Below, one piece after another: positions 25,465 to 33,160 of a stretch of 43,781 nt of DNA (the stretch's first letter is position 1; every line of letters starts with the position of its first letter). The notes beneath the pieces were generated by a model. It made no database searches and was not told the DNA's origin. It saw only the letters and a list, made by a program, of their open reading frames with translations. The translations under genes and the position numbers were made by a program. Source of the DNA: an uncultured Bacillaceae bacterium (GTDB taxonomy: Bacteria > Bacillota > Bacilli > Bacillales > Alkalibacillaceae); the NCBI GenBank assembly GCA_937958375.1, contig CALGNY010000240.1, forward strand, positions 1-43,781, read 5' to 3'.

Positions 25465-25851
25465 ATGCAACGATTGAAGTTTCACCCAGCTTGGGAACGA
25501 CAAATGGATCCGTCCATGCAAGTAGAGATTGAAGAGAAATTTCATCAAACGTTGAATGAGCGAGATATGTTTGTACCTCTTTACCATGCCCTCAATCACC
25601 AAGGCGATTATTTGTTAACGATCCTTATCCATAATCGAACGGATGAATCGATGGACTTGGGCTCGTTCGCTTTAACCATTTCAGATACAAAGACACTTGC
25701 TGAGCAAGAAGGCTTTCCGACTGCCGAATGGTCCATTGAACCACATACCAGTTCACCATGGACCTTCATTTTTAGCTCTCAGAATCATTGGGTTAGTGAC
25801 GTTGAGAAAATTAGGATTTCCGAGCTGCAGATATTACCAATCAACAGATAA
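25465..25851 (+). CDS. SLAP-domain protein
   Basis: The 128-residue protein has no signal peptide or membrane segment. Its sequence follows the SLAP-type pattern: a Trp near the N-terminus, VPLYHALNHQGDYLLTILIHNRTDESMDL in the middle, and IEPHTSSPWTFIF near the end. SLAP domains were described in Bacillus proteins linked to accessory Sec and S-layer assembly. The molecular role of stand-alone versions is not known. The ATG follows AAAGGAGG by eight bases. It is one of the few plus-strand genes and is divergent from the CwlO-like hydrolase. A terminator follows. The family name is from recall of the pattern; the gene itself is secure. Confidence 0.75.
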   Translation: MQRLKFHPAWERQMDPSMQVEIEEKFHQTLNERDMFVPLYHALNHQGDYLLTILIHNRTDESMDLGSFALTISDTKTLAEQEGFPTAEWSIEPHTSSPWTFIFSSQNHWVSDVEKIRISELQILPINR

Positions 25852-25852
25852 A

Positions 25853-25885
25853 AGTCCCTTTCAGATCAGAAAGGGACTCTTTGGA
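25853..25885 (+). terminator. Terminator after the SLAP gene
   Basis: AGTCCCTTTC and GAAAGGGACT form a perfect 10-bp stem around AGATCA, followed by CTTT. It lies directly after the stop codon. Confidence 0.85.
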
Positions 25886-25945
25886 GGTATTTGATTCTTT
25901 GGTTAGGATGTCAAACACTACATTTTATGATGACAAACGACTCAA

Positions 25946-26056
25946 TTAATATCCGTAGCCGCCACCATACCAAGAAGCTCCAACAATAATTAGCAAAATG
26001 AATAAGACGACAATTAACGCAAAGCCGCCTCCGTATCCACCATAACTTTGACCCAT
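25946..26056 (-). CDS. YjcZ-family sporulation peptide
   Basis: The 36-residue peptide begins MGQSYGGYGGGFALIVVLFI, continues hydrophobic and ends in a Gly/Tyr-rich tail. This Gly/Tyr-hydrophobic-Gly/Tyr layout is typical of the YjcZ/SscA-type small proteins of Bacillus, some of which affect spore coat or germination. The ATG follows GGGAGGTG. A sigma-K-like promoter with exact spacing lies upstream, consistent with late mother-cell expression. Confidence 0.88.
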   Translation of the reverse strand: MGQSYGGYGGGFALIVVLFILLIIVGASWYGGGYGY

Positions 26057-26084
26057 AACGACACCTCCCTCTCTCGTTTACTCA

Positions 26085-26112
26085 TACCATATGAATAAAC
26101 CAAGAAGTGTGT
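26085..26112 (-). promoter_or_regulatory. Sigma-K-like promoter of the YjcZ peptide gene
   Basis: The minus strand has AC (26111-26112), 17 nt, then CATATGGTA (26085-26093), matching AC-N17-CATAnnnTA. The start codon is about 29 nt downstream of the -10. Confidence 0.6.
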
Positions 26113-26250
26113 ATGCACGAATGACTATTTTTAACAAAGAATAGTTGAAGGGTCATAAATCTTGCACAGGTGTTGAATGAGAGCACTGGTAAGCTGGCTC
26201 CATGCGTTGAGGAGAAGAAAATTCATTCCCCGGCGACGTGAAAAGATTTG

Positions 26251-26293
26251 TCAGTGCGTTGAGCGTTGAAAAATTCAATCTCAACGCAGTGAG
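26251..26293. repeat. Palindromic repeat with core GCGTTGA/TCAACGC, third copy
   Basis: TCAGTGCGTTGAG pairs with CTCAACGCAGTGA with one mismatch around a 15-nt loop. It shares the 15-nt string TGTCAGTGCGTTGAx with the copy at 12755. A weaker fragment (ATGCGTTGAG) occurs near 26203. The remaining gap between yjcZ and the tRNAs has no gene. Confidence 0.7.
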
Positions 26294-26345
26294 AAGATGC
26301 TCAAGTGTTCAAACCTTCAAACCGTAAGAATCACCTCAATAAACA

Positions 26346-26378
26346 AAAACCTTGCAAACTTAATGTTTACAAGGTTTT
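26346..26378 (-). terminator. Terminator after the tRNA-Gly/tRNA-Arg unit
   Basis: The minus strand reads AAAACCTTGTAAAC, ATTAA, then GTTTGCAAGGTTTT followed by T. It lies seven bases after tRNA-Arg. Confidence 0.9.
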
Positions 26379-26384
26379 CAAGAC

Positions 26385-26457
26385 GTCCCAGGAGCGATTC
26401 GAACGCCCGACCTACAGATTAGAAGTCTGTTGCTCTATCCTGCTGAGCTACTGGGAC
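26385..26457 (-). tRNA. tRNA-Arg (anticodon TCT)
   Basis: The 73-nt gene folds into a full cloverleaf: acceptor GTCCCAG/CTGGGAC, D arm GCTC/GAGC, anticodon stem ACAGA/TCTGT with loop CTTCTAA, and T arm with TTCGAAT. The anticodon TCT reads AGA and AGG arginine codons. CCA is not encoded. It lies 18 nt after tRNA-Gly on the same transcript. Confidence 0.97.
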
Positions 26458-26475
26458 ATATTAAATTTCATAAAA

Positions 26476-26549
26476 TGGAGCGGGTGATGGGAATCGAACC
26501 CACGACATCAGCTTGGAAGGCTGAGGTTTTACCACTAAACTACACCCGC
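26476..26549 (-). tRNA. tRNA-Gly (anticodon TCC)
   Basis: The 74-nt gene includes an encoded CCA end. Acceptor GCGGGTG pairs with CACCCGC, followed by discriminator T and CCA. The anticodon loop CTTCCAA gives anticodon TCC, for GGA and GGG glycine codons. The T loop TTCGATT is standard. Confidence 0.97.
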
Positions 26550-26628
26550 ACAGAAAATATTTTACCACTCTTTTTTAGGAGCTCACCCGAACGACAAATT
26601 AGGTCACAATCTTTTTCGGACAAAACCT

Positions 26629-26658
26629 ATTATATAAAAAGTTCGGCAATCATGTCAA
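26629..26658 (-). promoter_or_regulatory. Promoter of the tRNA unit
   Basis: Consensus TTGACA (26653-26658) and TATAAT (26629-26634) are 18 nt apart on the minus strand, about 80 nt upstream of tRNA-Gly. Confidence 0.75.
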
Positions 26659-26729
26659 CCAACTCATCTAAATAATTTTCGATATCAGATTTCAGTAAGC
26701 AAATTGGTTAGAATCTATAATCAATGAGA

Positions 26730-26752
26730 CCCGCAGCTAGAGCAGCGGGTCC
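26730..26752 (-). terminator. Possible terminator after rdgB
   Basis: GACCCGC and GCGGGTC form a 7-bp GC-rich stem just past the rdgB stop. The T tail is weak, so it may instead only protect the 3' end. Confidence 0.55.
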
Positions 26753-26756
26753 TCAA

Positions 26757-27347
26757 TCAATTTCCTCTTAAATATCCCGTCATCTTCTCCAATGCTCTTC
26801 TCCGGTGACTGACCTTGTTCTTCACTTCTTTACCCAACTCGGCGAAGGACTGACTGTAGCCACTTGGTTGAAAAATTGGATCATAGCCAAATCCTTGATC
26901 GCCTTTTTGTTCGGTCAAAAGCTCTCCTTCACAGCGGCCCTCCGTCGTGATCGTTTGTTCATTCGGTTGGGCAAAGGCCAATACGCAAACAAATGCTGCA
27001 GCTCGATCGCTTCCGACCTTCCCACTTAACTTATCTAACACTTTTTCCATATTGGCTTGATCATCTTTACCTTCGCCTGCGTAACGTGCCGAATAGACGC
27101 CTGGTTCACCATTCAACGCATATACTTCCAACCCGGAATCGTCAGCCAACACAGGAACTTGGTACGTGTTCGAATAGGTTTCTGCTTTCAGAATAGCATT
27201 TTCTTCAAACGTCGAGCCTGTTTCCTCAACATCATCTGCATCCGGAAAAGAATCAAACAGACTGTTTACGGTGATATTTTCTTCATCAAAAAGTTCACGA
27301 ATTTCCTTCAATTTTCCTTGGTTCGTTGTCGCAACATAGACGTTCAT
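26757..27347 (-). CDS. rdgB: XTP/dITP diphosphatase (Ham1/RdgB family)
   Basis: This 196-residue cytosolic enzyme hydrolyses non-canonical purine triphosphates (XTP, ITP, dITP) to monophosphates, keeping them out of nucleic acids. The family signatures are ATTNQGKLKEI at the N-terminus, VLADDSGLEVYALNGEPGVYSARYAG in the middle with the catalytic acidic residues, and GFGYDPIF. The ATG follows AAAGGAG, 14 nt after the rph stop, so it is in an rph-rdgB operon. It corresponds to ysnA of B. subtilis; the neighbouring ysnB phosphodiesterase is not found downstream here. Confidence 0.96.
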   Translation of the reverse strand: MNVYVATTNQGKLKEIRELFDEENITVNSLFDSFPDADDVEETGSTFEENAILKAETYSNTYQVPVLADDSGLEVYALNGEPGVYSARYAGEGKDDQANMEKVLDKLSGKVGSDRAAAFVCVLAFAQPNEQTITTEGRCEGELLTEQKGDQGFGYDPIFQPSGYSQSFAELGKEVKNKVSHRRRALEKMTGYLRGN

Positions 27348-27361
27348 CGATGAAATCTCCT

Positions 27362-28096
27362 TTAAAACAATTCGGCGTCTTCCCCGAGTGCTTCTTTCTG
27401 TAATTCAATCAGTTCATATATTCCTTTTTGGGCTAGCTCAATCATTTTTGAGAGCTCACCGGGTGAAAAGGTTCCTTCCTCACCCGTTCCTTGCAGCTCA
27501 ACAAATTCATTCGAACCAGTCATCACTACATTCATGTCCACTTCAGCTGCAGAATCTTCTGCATAATTCAAGTCTAATAAAGGATTTCCTTGATCATCCA
27601 TACCAACTGAGATGGCTGCCAAGTATTGGGTGATCGGCATTTGGGAAATCGATTGATCGGCCAGCATTTTTGAGCAGGCTTGTACGACGGCAACAAAAGC
27701 GCCTGTAATTGAAGCCGTTCGTGTGCCACCATCTGCTTGGATGACATCACAATCCACCCAAATCGTTTTTTCGCCTAATTTTTCTAAATCAACAACCGCC
27801 CGTAACGCACGCCCAATCAACCGCTGAATTTCCATCGTCCGTCCTGTGATTTTCCCTTTCGACGATTCCCTGATGTTCCGCTTCTCTGTCGCACGAGGCA
27901 GCATTGCGTATTCGGCTGTAATCCAACCCTTGCCTTCTCCTCGTAAAAATGGTGGCACACGGTCTTCTACACTCGCGTTGCAAATAACTTTCGTATCCCC
28001 TACCGTAATCAACACCGAACCTTCTGGATGCTTGAGATAATCGGTTTCAATTCGTACGTGGCGTAACTCATCTTGTTTTCTTCCATCGTTTCTCAT
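27362..28096 (-). CDS. rph: Ribonuclease PH
   Basis: RNase PH is a phosphorolytic 3'-5' exonuclease that trims tRNA precursors. The 244-residue protein has the start RNDGRKQDELR, then RGEGKGWITAEYAMLPRAT, the phosphate-binding RNIRESSKGKITGRTMEIQRLIGRALR, and DCDVIQADGGTRTASITGA. The ATG at 28096 follows CAGGAGG by seven bases; the frame extends six codons upstream without a signal. In B. subtilis gerM lies between racE and rph; it is absent here. Confidence 0.97.
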   Translation of the reverse strand: MRNDGRKQDELRHVRIETDYLKHPEGSVLITVGDTKVICNASVEDRVPPFLRGEGKGWITAEYAMLPRATEKRNIRESSKGKITGRTMEIQRLIGRALRAVVDLEKLGEKTIWVDCDVIQADGGTRTASITGAFVAVVQACSKMLADQSISQMPITQYLAAISVGMDDQGNPLLDLNYAEDSAAEVDMNVVMTGSNEFVELQGTGEEGTFSPGELSKMIELAQKGIYELIELQKEALGEDAELF

Positions 28097-28173
28097 CAAA
28101 AAGCCTCCTGACAAAAATCTTCATAGGTTACTCCATTCCTACTATATGACAGCTTGCCTTCAAACATAAAGAA

Positions 28174-28194
28174 AACTTGGTTTAAGACCAAGTT
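28174..28194 (-). terminator. Terminator overlapping the racE stop codon
   Basis: AACTTGGT and ACCAAGTT form an 8-bp stem around CTTAA, followed by a T-rich tail. The hairpin begins inside the last racE codons, and separates racE from rph. Confidence 0.8.
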
Positions 28195-29003
28195 CTTTGC
28201 TCGTTTAGTTGTATTTTTTTCATATGAATCGAAGAAAATTGGTTCAACATCATCGTCAATTTCTCAAAGGAGTGAATCTCTTTGGTTGAATAGATGATCG
28301 GTTCGGATGGTTCATGAGTTAGTTCATGATGTGTACCCGTGGCCGTTAAGATCGAATCCATTTCTTTTGCAGTTTCAAATGCAGATGACAAAACGGTCAC
28401 TCGGCTTCCGACGACCTCTTCGATGACATCTTGGAGGAGTGGATAGTGTGTACAACCCAGTATTAAGGTGTCAAGTCCCTTTACGTTTTGAAAAGGTAGC
28501 AAACTCTCCTCAACGACTTGTTTCACTTCCTGGCCGGAAACCAAGCCTCGTTCAATCATCGGTACAAATTTCGGACAAGCCACACTGGTTGTTCGAATGG
28601 AAGGATCCAAGCGATGGATCGCCATTTCATAGGCGCCGCTTTGAACGGTATTCGACGTTCCGATAACACCCACTCGACTCGATTGCGTCGACTTGACAGC
28701 GGCTCTCGCACCCGGCTCAATCACACCGATTACCGGTATCGATAGCTCTCGTCGCAGTTCTTCCAACAAGATTGCCGTAGCGGTATTACAAGCAATCACA
28801 AGCATCTTAATATCATGGTGCAGCAAGTAATTCACTAACTCCCATGTATATTGAATCACTTCTTCTTTTCGTTTTGTCCCATATGGGCATCGTAAGGTAT
28901 CCCCTAGATAGATAAATTGCTCATTCGGTAACTGTTTCTGTAATTCTTGTAAGACGGTCAACCCGCCAATTCCTGAATCGATGACGCCGATTGGTTTATT
29001 CAT
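28182..29003 (-). CDS. racE: Glutamate racemase
   Basis: This enzyme makes D-glutamate for peptidoglycan, without a cofactor. The 273-residue protein shows the N-terminal VIDSGIGGLTVLQEL with catalytic D9, the substrate loop GDTLRCPYGTK, and the two catalytic cysteines C72 (ACNTATA) and C184 (LGCTHYPLL). The start ATG has AAGGGAAGAG upstream and lies 25 nt after the MarR-family gene, as with ysmB-racE in B. subtilis. Confidence 0.96.
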   Translation of the reverse strand: MNKPIGVIDSGIGGLTVLQELQKQLPNEQFIYLGDTLRCPYGTKRKEEVIQYTWELVNYLLHHDIKMLVIACNTATAILLEELRRELSIPVIGVIEPGARAAVKSTQSSRVGVIGTSNTVQSGAYEMAIHRLDPSIRTTSVACPKFVPMIERGLVSGQEVKQVVEESLLPFQNVKGLDTLILGCTHYPLLQDVIEEVVGSRVTVLSSAFETAKEMDSILTATGTHHELTHEPSEPIIYSTKEIHSFEKLTMMLNQFSSIHMKKIQLNEQRTWS

Positions 29004-29028
29004 ACTTGCTGCCTCTTCCCTTTGGAGT

Positions 29029-29487
29029 TTAATCTCTCTTTTGCTCTTCGGATTTCATGACCTCATATAATTGGGCCATTGAATCATGTAATGCGTTAAT
29101 TTCCTCTTCCGTATGGGTCGTTAGAATTTCAGATAAGTAATCTTGTCTCTTTTGAATAACCTCATTAATGATTTCTTTACCCTTATCTAATAAATGTATT
29201 CGTACGACCCGACGATCTTTTGGGTCTCTGACACGAATAATTAATTCATTTTTTTCCATTCGATCGACTAAGTCCGTCGTTGTGCTGAATGCGAGGTACA
29301 TCCTTTTCGATAACTCGCCGATGGTTAAATCACCAAGTTCCCTCAACCACTGTAAAGCGACAAATTGTGGCGGGGTGATTGGATAATTGTTCAGTATCTC
29401 ACGACCTCTTTGTTTAATGATATGTGATATGTACCGCAAACTCTTTTCCATTCGCTCAATTTTATCTGTATGTTGTGTGGACGACAC
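29029..29487 (-). CDS. ysmB: MarR-family transcriptional regulator (YsmB type)
   Basis: The 152-residue protein has a winged-helix DNA-binding core (about 25-110): ITPPQFVALQWLRELGDLTIGELSKRMYLAFSTTTDLVDRMEKNELIIRVRDPKDRRVVRIHLLDKG, with the DPKDRR wing of MarR proteins, flanked by dimerisation helices. I chose the GTG at 29487 because AGGAGGAG lies six bases upstream; the open frame runs 21 codons further. Its ligand is unknown. It precedes racE, so it may control the racE unit. A perfect 8-bp inverted repeat lies 35-60 nt upstream and is a candidate autoregulatory operator. Confidence 0.9.
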   Translation of the reverse strand: MSSTQHTDKIERMEKSLRYISHIIKQRGREILNNYPITPPQFVALQWLRELGDLTIGELSKRMYLAFSTTTDLVDRMEKNELIIRVRDPKDRRVVRIHLLDKGKEIINEVIQKRQDYLSEILTTHTEEEINALHDSMAQLYEVMKSEEQKRD

Positions 29488-29521
29488 GAAAACTCCTCCT
29501 ATCCGACTGCTCCATATTCTT

Positions 29522-29546
29522 ATTTTCTGTGTTTTCCGCAGAAAAT
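29522..29546. promoter_or_regulatory. Inverted repeat, candidate MarR operator
   Basis: ATTTTCTG (29522-29529) and CAGAAAAT (29539-29546) are exact complements separated by nine bases, upstream of the MarR-family gene. MarR repressors usually bind such palindromes at their own promoters. Confidence 0.5.
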
Positions 29547-29623
29547 TCAAGTCTAAATCAGTCGAATTCCCTTATTTGTTTACAGTCTAGCTGGATTCGA
29601 TTGAATCTATTCATTAAAAGACG

Positions 29624-29650
29624 TAAAAAAACCGGCTCAATCGCCGGTTT
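29624..29650 (-). terminator. Terminator of gerE
   Basis: AAAACCGGC and GCCGGTTTT pair around GATTGA, followed by a run of T. The hairpin begins right at the gerE stop codon. Confidence 0.9.
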
Positions 29651-29874
29651 TATAATTTGATCTCACCGATACGGATCAATTCCACAACAGCCTGAGATCG
29701 CCCCTTCACTTGAAGTTTTTGAATTGTATTTGAGATATGGTTTCTGACGGTTTTCTCAGAAATAAATAATAGTTCAGCGATTTCCTTAGTGGTTTTATCC
29801 TGAACCAACAATTCAAACACTTCTCTTTCTCTTTTGGTCAATATATTACTAGCTCGATATTTATCATTATTCAA
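29650..29874 (-). CDS. gerE: Spore coat transcription regulator GerE
   Basis: GerE is the last regulator of the mother-cell programme; it binds DNA and, with sigma-K, turns spore coat genes on or off. The 74-residue length equals that of B. subtilis GerE, and the protein is a single LuxR-type helix-turn-helix: LTKREREVFELLVQDKTTKEIAELLFISEKTVRNHISN and so on. A near-ideal sigma-K promoter lies upstream, as expected, and a terminator follows immediately, so it is monocistronic. Confidence 0.97.
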   Translation of the reverse strand: MNNDKYRASNILTKREREVFELLVQDKTTKEIAELLFISEKTVRNHISNTIQKLQVKGRSQAVVELIRIGEIKL

Positions 29875-29940
29875 GCGGCAACCCCTCCTCTATATAAAGA
29901 AGTGAGCTACTTCTTCTTCTGAGGAATATACTAGTCACCA

Positions 29941-29968
29941 TACTTTATGTAGGAAGAGGGATTTCCGT
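29941..29968 (-). promoter_or_regulatory. Sigma-K promoter of gerE
   Basis: The minus strand has AC (29967-29968), 17 nt, then CATAAAGTA (29941-29949), matching the sigma-K consensus. gerE is a known sigma-K gene in B. subtilis. Confidence 0.8.
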
Positions 29969-30005
29969 TCGCATTTATTATAATATATGCGATTATATGG
30001 AGTCC

Positions 30006-30458
30006 TTATTTTCTCGATTCTTCGATGATTCGTAATTGTTCTTCAGAAAACGGGACAGACTTACCTGTTTGTGGATCGATTTGGACAATTCGGCCTCGTC
30101 CTGTCAGGCAAACATCCCCTTTTTCATCGACTGTCATATAATGAAGATCCATCGATGTATTTCCGACTTGATTCACCTTACAGTATGTTTTGAACGATTG
30201 GCCAAAATACATTTGTTTTAAGTAATCACATTGTAAATCACTGACCACAGGCACCCCATCGGAACCTTCCTGCAAGTCACCGAAAACTTTGTACTTCTGC
30301 ATGAACGTCGTCCTTGCCTCTTCAAAATAAATGAAAGGTGAAACGTTATTCACATGTCCGAACATATCTGTCTCAGAGAACCGTACGTTAACGGGAATGT
30401 AAAAGGAAAACTCTTCTTTCCATTGATTGAAATCTGCTATATACGGAATTTGCTTCAT
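30006..30458 (-). CDS. ysmA: Acyl-CoA thioesterase, 4HBT hotdog family (YsmA type)
   Basis: The 150-residue protein is a single hotdog-fold domain expected to hydrolyse acyl-CoA thioesters. The signature VRFSETDMFGHVNNVSPFIYFEEART contains the conserved Asp and the helix-start HVNN of the 4-hydroxybenzoyl-CoA thioesterase group. The ATG at 30458 follows GAGGAG; the frame goes 26 codons further upstream without a signal and would cross the regulatory palindrome. A FadR-like palindrome about 20-40 nt upstream suggests control with fatty-acid degradation. Position next to gerE matches ysmA. The natural substrate is unknown. Confidence 0.85.
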   Translation of the reverse strand: MKQIPYIADFNQWKEEFSFYIPVNVRFSETDMFGHVNNVSPFIYFEEARTTFMQKYKVFGDLQEGSDGVPVVSDLQCDYLKQMYFGQSFKTYCKVNQVGNTSMDLHYMTVDEKGDVCLTGRGRIVQIDPQTGKSVPFSEEQLRIIEESRK

Positions 30459-30476
30459 TGAATGGCTCCTCTCATC

Positions 30477-30499
30477 AAAAAATGAATACTCATTCATTG
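30477..30499. promoter_or_regulatory. FadR-like operator before the thioesterase gene
   Basis: AAAATGAATACTCATTCA resembles the Bacillus FadR (YsiA) site TGAATGAnTAnTCATTCA: the right half is exact, the spacer TA fits, and the left half matches at four of seven bases. Confidence 0.5.
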
Positions 30500-30521
30500 T
30501 TGACCAAAAATATAATGAATG

Positions 30522-30551
30522 AAAAAGGGCCGACACTTAGCCAGCCCTTTA
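30522..30551 (-). terminator. Terminator of sdhCAB
   Basis: AAAGGGCTGGC and GTCGGCCCTTT pair around TAAGT, followed by T residues, 11 nt past the sdhB stop. Confidence 0.85.
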
Positions 30552-30562
30552 TTCACCCATTA

Positions 30563-31330
30563 TTACGCGTGTTGGTCACTTCCGAAGAAGCTCTTGAATG
30601 AATGGATTGTCGCTTCACGGTTCACTGCTGCAATAGAAGTCGTCAAAGGAATGCCTTTCGGACAAACTTTTACGCAGTTCTGTGAGTTACCGCAGTCTTG
30701 AAGACCACCTTCACCCAACACAGCATCCATACGCTCAGCTTTATGCATTTCACCTGTCGGATGTGCGTTAAATAGACGAACCTGAGATAGTGGAGCAGGG
30801 CCAATGAAATCGTTGCGGTCATTCACGTTTGGACAAGCTTCCAAGCAAACCCCGCAAGTCATACATTTGGATAACTCATAAGCCCACTGACGACGGCTTT
30901 CTGCCATACGTGGACCAGGTCCTAAGTCATATGTTCCATCGATTGGAACCCATGCTTTGACTTTCTTCAAGGAATCAAACATACGGCTACGATCGACAGC
31001 AAGGTCACGGACGACAGGGAATGTCGTCATCGGCTCTAGTTTGATCGGTTGCTCAAGTTTATCGACAAGTGCTGTACAGGATTGTTGTGGTTTTCCGTTG
31101 ATCACCATGGAACAAGCACCACAAACTTCTTCTAAACAACCCATTTCCCAAAATACAGGAGTTGTTTTTTCCCCTTTTGCATTAACCGGATTACGTCTGA
31201 TTTCCATCAATGCAGAAATGACGTTCATATTTTCACGATAAGGAATATCAAACTCTTCCTCATATGGTTTTCCATCTGGATCATCTTGACGGGTAATAAT
31301 GAATCGAATTGATTTGTTTTCTTCCGCCAT
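30563..31330 (-). CDS. sdhB: Succinate dehydrogenase iron-sulfur subunit
   Basis: SdhB carries electrons from the flavin of SdhA to the membrane anchor through three Fe-S clusters. The 255-residue protein has all ligands: C65, C70, C73 and C85 for [2Fe-2S]; CMTCGVCLEACP (C156, C159, C162, C166) and CGNSQNCVKVCP (C213, C219, C223) for the [4Fe-4S] and [3Fe-4S] clusters. The ATG follows GAGGGGG. It is the last gene of sdhCAB, with a terminator 11 nt downstream. Confidence 0.98.
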   Translation of the reverse strand: MAEENKSIRFIITRQDDPDGKPYEEEFDIPYRENMNVISALMEIRRNPVNAKGEKTTPVFWEMGCLEEVCGACSMVINGKPQQSCTALVDKLEQPIKLEPMTTFPVVRDLAVDRSRMFDSLKKVKAWVPIDGTYDLGPGPRMAESRRQWAYELSKCMTCGVCLEACPNVNDRNDFIGPAPLSQVRLFNAHPTGEMHKAERMDAVLGEGGLQDCGNSQNCVKVCPKGIPLTTSIAAVNREATIHSFKSFFGSDQHA

Positions 31331-31365
31331 TTTGTTTTACCCCCTCTTCCTTTTTGTATGCCTAA

Positions 31366-33120
31366 TTACTTCGTTTGAGAATAGTCACGCTTACGTGGCT
31401 CAATATACGAAACATCTACTTCTTCATAAGAAAATTCTGGGGCATTTGTTTCTGGATTGTAAGTTGCTTTTGTTGTCTTCAACCATTCCTCATCATTACG
31501 GTCAGGGAATTCTGGTTTATAGTGTGCGCCACGGCTTTCGTTACGATTGTAAGCGCCAATCGTGATCACACGCGCCAACTGCAACATATGGTCTAACTGA
31601 CGGATAAACATCGCCGTTTGGTTACTCCAACGACTTGTATCATTGATGTTGATGTTTTTCGTACGTTCCATCAGCTCTTGGATTTTTTCATCGGTTTGAA
31701 GTAATTTTTCATTTTCACGTACGACCGTTACGTTCGCAGTCATCCATTCCCCAAGCTCACGATGGATATCGTACGCGTTTTCAGTACCTGTTGTCATATT
31801 CATGATGTCTTCAAATTGATCTTGCTCTTCTTTCAACTTGGCATCAAAAATATCCGAGGACTGATCTTCAGCCAATGAATCCAATCCATCAATATACGAT
31901 ACAGCATTCGGGCCAGCGACCATACCACCATAAATACAAGATAGTAAGGAGTTCGCTCCAAGTCGGTTCGCCCCGTGAATCGTAAAGTCACATTCACCAG
32001 CTGCGAAGATACCAGGAATGTTTGTCATCTGGTCATCGGATACCCACAGGCCACCCATTGAATAATGAACGGCAGGGAAGATTTTCATTGGTACTTTACG
32101 TGGATCTTCACCGACGAATTTTTCGTAAATCTCAATGATCCCACCCAATTTGACATCCAATTCTTTCGGATCTTTATGGGATAGGTCAAGATAAACCATA
32201 TTTTCTCCGTTAATACCCAGTTTTTGATTGACGCAAACATCAAAGATTTCACGTGTTGCGATATCACGAGGTACCAGGTTACCATAGGCTGGATATTTCT
32301 CTTCAAGGAAATACCAAGGTTTACCGTCTTTGTATGTCCATACGCGACCACCTTCACCACGGGCTGATTCACTCATCAGACGTAGCTTATCATCTCCTGG
32401 GATGGCAGTTGGGTGAATTTGGATAAACTCACCATTCGCGTAATGAGCACCATGTAAGTATAAACTGGTTGCTGCAGAGCCTGTATTGATGACAGAGTTC
32501 GTGGATTTACCGAAGATGATTCCAGGTCCTCCCGTTGCCATAATCGTAGCGTCTGCTTTGAACACTTTAATTTCATGAGACTGGATGTCCTGAGCGACAA
32601 TCCCTCTAGATACACCTTGTTCATCAATGACAGGTGACAAGAAGTCCCAGCCCTCATATTTCGTGACAAGTCCATTCACCTCGTGGCGACGAACTTGCTC
32701 ATCCAATGCGTACATCAATTGTTGCCCTGTTGTTGCGCCAGCATAAGCTGTCCGGTGGTGCTGTGTTCCACCAAAGCGACGGAAATCCAACAAACCTTCA
32801 GGCGTACGGTTAAACATGACACCCATCCGGTCCATCATATGAATGATACTTGGTGCTGCTTCACACATATCTTTAACCGGCTTTTGGTTTGCCAAGAAGT
32901 CCCCACCATAAACTGTATCATCAAAGTGAATGGCTGGGGAGTCCCCTTCACCTTTTGTATCGACCGCACCGTTGATACCACCTTGAGCACAAACGGAGTG
33001 GGAGCGTTTTACTGGAACAAGCGAGATCAAATCGACATGGACGCCTGCTTCAGCAGCCTTGATGGTTGCCATCAAACCAGCCAGTCCACCGCCAACAACA
33101 ACGATATTTTTATTACTCAT
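31366..33120 (-). CDS. sdhA: Succinate dehydrogenase flavoprotein subunit
   Basis: SdhA oxidises succinate to fumarate in the TCA cycle at the inner face of the membrane. The 584-residue protein has the FAD-binding IVVVGGGLAGLMATIKAAEAG at the N-terminus, the histidine that binds FAD covalently (H41 in RSHSVCAQGGINGA), and the active-site segment HPTAIPGD with SESARGEGGRVW. The FTIHGANRLGANSLL motif is also present. The ATG follows AAGGGAG. It lies 40 nt after sdhC. Confidence 0.98.
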   Translation of the reverse strand: MSNKNIVVVGGGLAGLMATIKAAEAGVHVDLISLVPVKRSHSVCAQGGINGAVDTKGEGDSPAIHFDDTVYGGDFLANQKPVKDMCEAAPSIIHMMDRMGVMFNRTPEGLLDFRRFGGTQHHRTAYAGATTGQQLMYALDEQVRRHEVNGLVTKYEGWDFLSPVIDEQGVSRGIVAQDIQSHEIKVFKADATIMATGGPGIIFGKSTNSVINTGSAATSLYLHGAHYANGEFIQIHPTAIPGDDKLRLMSESARGEGGRVWTYKDGKPWYFLEEKYPAYGNLVPRDIATREIFDVCVNQKLGINGENMVYLDLSHKDPKELDVKLGGIIEIYEKFVGEDPRKVPMKIFPAVHYSMGGLWVSDDQMTNIPGIFAAGECDFTIHGANRLGANSLLSCIYGGMVAGPNAVSYIDGLDSLAEDQSSDIFDAKLKEEQDQFEDIMNMTTGTENAYDIHRELGEWMTANVTVVRENEKLLQTDEKIQELMERTKNININDTSRWSNQTAMFIRQLDHMLQLARVITIGAYNRNESRGAHYKPEFPDRNDEEWLKTTKATYNPETNAPEFSYEEVDVSYIEPRKRDYSQTK

Positions 33121-33160
33121 GTAATCTTTTCACTCCCTTGATATTGAACAAGTTGTCTTC

